NCBI RefSeq assembly: GCF_024741135.1
Contig: NZ_JANSUY010000029.1
Coordinates: 16,732 to 80,731, forward strand
Direction: 5' to 3'
DNA: 64,000 bases
From: Aquiflexum gelatinilyticum
Lineage (GTDB): Bacteria > Bacteroidota > Bacteroidia > Cytophagales > Cyclobacteriaceae
This document shows, piece by piece, positions 63,961 through 64,000 of the stretch. Both the position numbers and the translations under genes were made by a program. How positions within the stretch are numbered: the first letter of the stretch is position 1; the number at the start of each line of letters is the position of its first letter. The notes below the pieces were generated by a model. That model made no database searches. It was not told where the DNA came from and was given only the letters and a program-made list of their open reading frames with translations.

Positions 63961-64000
63961 GTAATGTGGTCAAAAATAGTTGGTGACTTTTACTAAAAAA

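Overview
This window is chromosomal DNA of an AT-rich member of the Bacteroidota, most likely Cytophagales/Cyclobacteriaceae (an Algoriphagus-, Belliella- or Aquiflexum-like relative; genus is inference). The evidence is a DTE-type proteorhodopsin with Met at the colour-tuning site, lycopene cyclase plus Brp/Blh next to it, a GlsA/GlsB-like aminolipid pair, SprB-like and FISUMP lipoproteins, many lipoproteins with acidic residues after the lipobox Cys, scarce Shine-Dalgarno sites, and intergenic tracts of short degenerate repeats. No phage, plasmid, IS transposase, rRNA, tRNA or CRISPR was seen.

Layout. 1-4.5 kb: end of an unknown gene, surE, an SDR oxidoreductase, and an acyltransferase/N-acyltransferase/CoA-binding operon. 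4.5-7.3 kb (minus): rhodopsin, crtY and blh, a retinal-based light-capture cassette. 7.7-13 kb: gyrB, then ppk1 and a Ppx/GppA phosphatase facing each other across a shared hairpin, for polyphosphate synthesis and breakdown. 13-22 kb: dCMP deaminase, murB, an M14-like deacylase, a lipoprotein, a phosphohexose mutase, HPPD (tyrosine breakdown), an acyltransferase and a BASS-family transporter. 22.4-25.5 kb: a translationally coupled carboxylate-amine ligase (GCS2 fold with CBS domains) and M14-like deacylase. 26-32 kb: thioesterase, secreted proteins, a PIN-domain toxin-antitoxin pair with a clear palindromic operator, and an ADP-ribosylglycohydrolase lipoprotein overlapping an MTR-kinase-like phosphotransferase.

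32.9-45.8 kb: M28 peptidase, acyl-CoA dehydrogenase, FadD, GMC oxidoreductase, lipoprotein and outer-membrane barrel genes, AGE epimerase, a small two-TM gene broken in an 8-T run, NTF2-like and DUF6526 proteins, and a second polysaccharide deacetylase. 46-51.7 kb: trpS, a DUF1573 protein, a YtxH protein, and a 7TM-DISM histidine kinase overlapping its NarL/LuxR-type response regulator. 51.9-59 kb: three tandem, diverged paralogues of ~690-700-residue lipoproteins with SprB-like and FISUMP domains, the most unusual block here. 59.6-64 kb: glutaryl-CoA dehydrogenase divergent from tryptophan 2,3-dioxygenase, then a COG2509-type FAD protein.

Genes that work together: the rhodopsin cassette (opsin, beta-carotene formation, retinal formation); ppk1/ppx; the aminolipid acyltransferases; ligase and deacylase; toxin and antitoxin; kinase and regulator, possibly with the three lipoproteins. 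Intergenic DNA is unusual: CAGT-rich, TTAACC-rich and ACAAGA-rich tracts and several palindromic families recur in gaps between genes.
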